Below, piece after piece: positions 5,596 to 7,241 of a DNA stretch of 7,241 nucleotides. The stretch's first letter is position 1; every line of letters begins with the position of its first letter. The notes beneath the pieces are model-generated. The model worked only from the letters and a program-made list of their open reading frames with translations. It was not told the origin of the DNA and ran no database searches. The position numbers and the translations under genes were made by a program. Where the stretch lies: contig JALWRU010000142.1 in NCBI GenBank assembly GCA_026994095.1, positions 1-7,241 of the forward strand, in the 5' to 3' direction. Origin of the DNA: Nitrospira sp. (GTDB lineage Bacteria > Nitrospirota > JACRHL01).

Positions 5596-6411
5596 ATGGG
5601 AGCTTCTGCCCCAGCCGTTGACTTGAAGGCCGCCCAAACCGTCGCCACCACCGCCGCCCGTGCCGCCGGGGCCATTCAGCGAGCGGCTTTTGGCGGGGCC
5701 TTTGCGGTAGAAAAAAAGGGTCTCATTGATCTGATTACCGAGGTGGATACCGCCTGTGAAACCACAGTGGTCAAGGCGCTGACCGAGGCCTTTCCGGAGC
5801 ATGGTCTGCTAGGGGAAGAGGGCAGCAGTCGGGAGGGGGCGGTCGACGCCCGCTGGATTATCGACCCACTGGACGGCACCACCAACTTTGCCCACGGCTT
5901 TCCCTTTTTTTGTGTCTCCATCGGGCTGGAGGTTGCTGGCGTCCCCACGCTGGGGGTGGTGTACGCCCCGATTCTAGACGAGCTGTTTGTGGCGGTGCGC
6001 GGGCAGGGGGCGACCCGCAACGGCACGGCCATTGGTGTATCGACTACGGACACCCTCATCGCCTCGATGCTGTGTACCGGCTTTCCGTACCATGTGAACA
6101 CGGGCGGGGATGACAATCTGATCCACTTTGGCAATTTCACCCGCCGTGCGCAGGCGTCCCGGCGCACCGGTTCGGCGGCGCTGGATTTGTGTTACGTCGC
6201 CATGGGCCGGTTTGACGGCTTTTGGGAGGCCCACTTAAAGCCGTGGGATGTGGCTGCCGGTGTGGTGGTCGTGGCCGAGGGCGGCGGCACCGTCAGCCGC
6301 TATGACGGCAGCCCGCACCGGCTGGACGGGGCGCAGGTATTGGCGTCCAATGGCAAGATCCACCCGGCCATGATGGATGTGCTGGCGGGCAAGCTGGATG
6401 GGGAGGGGTGA
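5596..6411 (+). CDS. suhB: Inositol-1-monophosphatase family protein (SuhB-like)
   Basis: This cytoplasmic, magnesium-dependent phosphatase of the FIG/IMPase superfamily would release phosphate from myo-inositol 1-phosphate or related sugar phosphates. The 271 residues fit the family length. Signature motifs are all present: GEE at 73-75 (Glu74, Glu75), the metal-binding signature WIIDPLDGTTNFAHG at 87-101 (Asp90, Asp93 and the Gly94-Thr95 phosphate loop), and WDVAAG at 217-222 (Asp218). These correspond to the metal and substrate ligands of human IMPA1 and E. coli SuhB. The GS-AALDLCYVA-GRFDGFWE segment at 192-211 is also typical of bacterial members. The start at 5596 is supported by GGAGAG eight bases upstream. 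The gene heads a two-gene unit and its TGA overlaps the GTG of the sulfurtransferase gene. The family assignment is secure; the true substrate, and whether it has the transcription role known for E. coli SuhB, is not shown. Confidence 0.95.
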   Translation: MGASAPAVDLKAAQTVATTAARAAGAIQRAAFGGAFAVEKKGLIDLITEVDTACETTVVKALTEAFPEHGLLGEEGSSREGAVDARWIIDPLDGTTNFAHGFPFFCVSIGLEVAGVPTLGVVYAPILDELFVAVRGQGATRNGTAIGVSTTDTLIASMLCTGFPYHVNTGGDDNLIHFGNFTRRAQASRRTGSAALDLCYVAMGRFDGFWEAHLKPWDVAAGVVVVAEGGGTVSRYDGSPHRLDGAQVLASNGKIHPAMMDVLAGKLDGEG

Positions 6412-7208
6412 AGACAGTGGCATCGGGATTGATCTCAACTGACGAACTGGCCCGATGGCTACACCAGAAACAGCCGGTAACGGTGCTGGATGTGCGCGGC
6501 AAGGGTAGCTATTTGCAGGGGCATATTGGCGGATCGGTGGTCACCCGCTGGCAGGATTTTACCGACGGCGGCCCGATCAAGGGCATTTTGCACCCGGATT
6601 CGGCGGTGTTGGCCGAGCGATTTTCTGCCCTTGGCATCACCAACGAAACCCCGGTGGTGCTGGTGTCCGAGCCGTTTGAAAACTGGGGGGCGGAGGGTCG
6701 TTTTTTCTGGATGCTGCACTATCTGGGGCATGGTGACATTCGGGTGCTGGATGGCGGTTATCCCAAATGGAAGCGCGAGGGTAAACCGATTGCGCTGTTG
6801 CCCAGCCGGGCCTCGAAAGGTCAGTTTACGCCTTTGTTACGCATGGATACGGCCATTGATCTGGAGGGGGTGGAAGCCTGTTTAAATAATGACCCGGACA
6901 CGGTCATTGTCGATACGCGGGGGTCGGACGAGTATGCCGAGGAGGGTCATATTCCCGGTGCAGTCAATCTGCCGTGGGTGAGTTTGTATGGCGACGACGG
7001 CACCTTGAAGCCGCCGGATGAATTGCGGGGGTTATTGGCGCAGGTGGGTATCATCCCGGACCGGCGCATTGTGCCGTACTGCACGGGTGGAGTGCGGTCG
7101 GCGTGGTTATTCTTTGTATTGTATTTATTGGGGTATGAGCGGGTGCAGAATTACGACGGGTCCTGGTGGGAGTGGACGGATGACCCGGCCAGGCCGGTGG
7201 AGCGGTAG
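6408..7208 (+). CDS. Two-domain rhodanese-type sulfurtransferase
   Basis: The likely role is transfer of sulfane sulfur from thiosulfate or 3-mercaptopyruvate to a thiol or cyanide acceptor, in the cytoplasm. The 266 residues hold two rhodanese folds. The N-terminal one (about 8-128) has LDVRGKGSYLQGHI and VLDGGYPKWKREGKP but no cysteine in the loop position (VVLVSEPFENW), so it is the structural, non-catalytic copy usual in tandem enzymes. The C-terminal one (about 149-262) has VDTRGSDEYAEEGHIPGAVN and the active-site loop CTGGVRS with catalytic Cys225. The loop differs from CRKGVT of classical rhodanese and CGSGVT of SseA, so donor preference is open. The GTG start at 6408 overlaps the TGA of the upstream gene (GTGA), favouring coupling. 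An in-frame GTG at 6417 is better spaced from GGAGG at 6402-6406 and would shorten the protein by three residues. No signal peptide is seen. Confidence 0.93.
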   Translation: MKTVASGLISTDELARWLHQKQPVTVLDVRGKGSYLQGHIGGSVVTRWQDFTDGGPIKGILHPDSAVLAERFSALGITNETPVVLVSEPFENWGAEGRFFWMLHYLGHGDIRVLDGGYPKWKREGKPIALLPSRASKGQFTPLLRMDTAIDLEGVEACLNNDPDTVIVDTRGSDEYAEEGHIPGAVNLPWVSLYGDDGTLKPPDELRGLLAQVGIIPDRRIVPYCTGGVRSAWLFFVLYLLGYERVQNYDGSWWEWTDDPARPVER

Positions 7209-7241
7209 TAAAACAAAACCCGACCGGGGGCGGGGTGGCGG

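Noticed and set aside
5357..5626. Plus-strand frame of 89 codons in the intergenic region
   Set aside because: It overlaps the start of the inositol monophosphatase gene, crosses that gene's candidate promoter and ribosome binding site, has no clear ribosome binding site, and gives no recognisable protein.
7209..7241. A-rich then GC-rich segment after the sulfurtransferase stop that might begin a terminator hairpin
   Set aside because: ACCCG and CGGGGT pair only with a bulge, no T-run is visible, and the window ends here, so a terminator cannot be supported.

Overview
The window looks like a GC-rich chromosome segment from a Gram-negative bacterium, most likely a proteobacterium. The main reasons are a classic lipoprotein signal peptide, tightly packed genes with GTG starts, and a bacterial-type inositol monophosphatase. 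The genus cannot be read from the sequence. No tRNA, rRNA, CRISPR array, insertion sequence or integrase was seen.

Layout. Positions 1-267 hold no gene that can be called safely. They contain a weak hairpin with a T-run and two short protein-like open stretches. Positions 268-4818 (minus strand) encode a very large lipoprotein of 1516 residues. It has a lipobox Cys at residue 28, a Gly/Ser linker, twelve tandem cadherin-like/Ig-like domains of 89-96 residues, and a C-terminal region with seven FG-GAP/VCBS-type Asp-rich loops, the count expected for a complete seven-bladed beta-propeller. Positions 4808-5329 (minus) encode a YfcE/MJ0936-type metallophosphoesterase. Its last codons contain the ribosome binding site and start of the lipoprotein gene, so the two probably form a translationally coupled operon.

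A 266-base intergenic region (5330-5595) separates this pair from a divergent plus-strand pair. The pair is an inositol-1-monophosphatase family gene (5596-6411, suhB-like) and a two-domain rhodanese-type sulfurtransferase (6408-7208), which overlap by four bases (GTGA). A candidate promoter for the plus-strand pair has its -35/-10 spacer almost filled by a perfect 14-base palindrome, which looks like an operator.

Functional picture. Three genes are soluble housekeeping-type enzymes: a phosphodiesterase, a sugar/inositol phosphatase and a sulfurtransferase. The fourth is an unusual envelope protein: a lipid-anchored, calcium-type rod of domains capped by a propeller, a plausible adhesin or surface receptor. 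Its rod has no lysine or cysteine over its first eight domains and loses its calcium-ligand motifs in the two domains next to the propeller. This protein is the most noteworthy object in the window. Nothing else suggests a wholly new multi-gene system.
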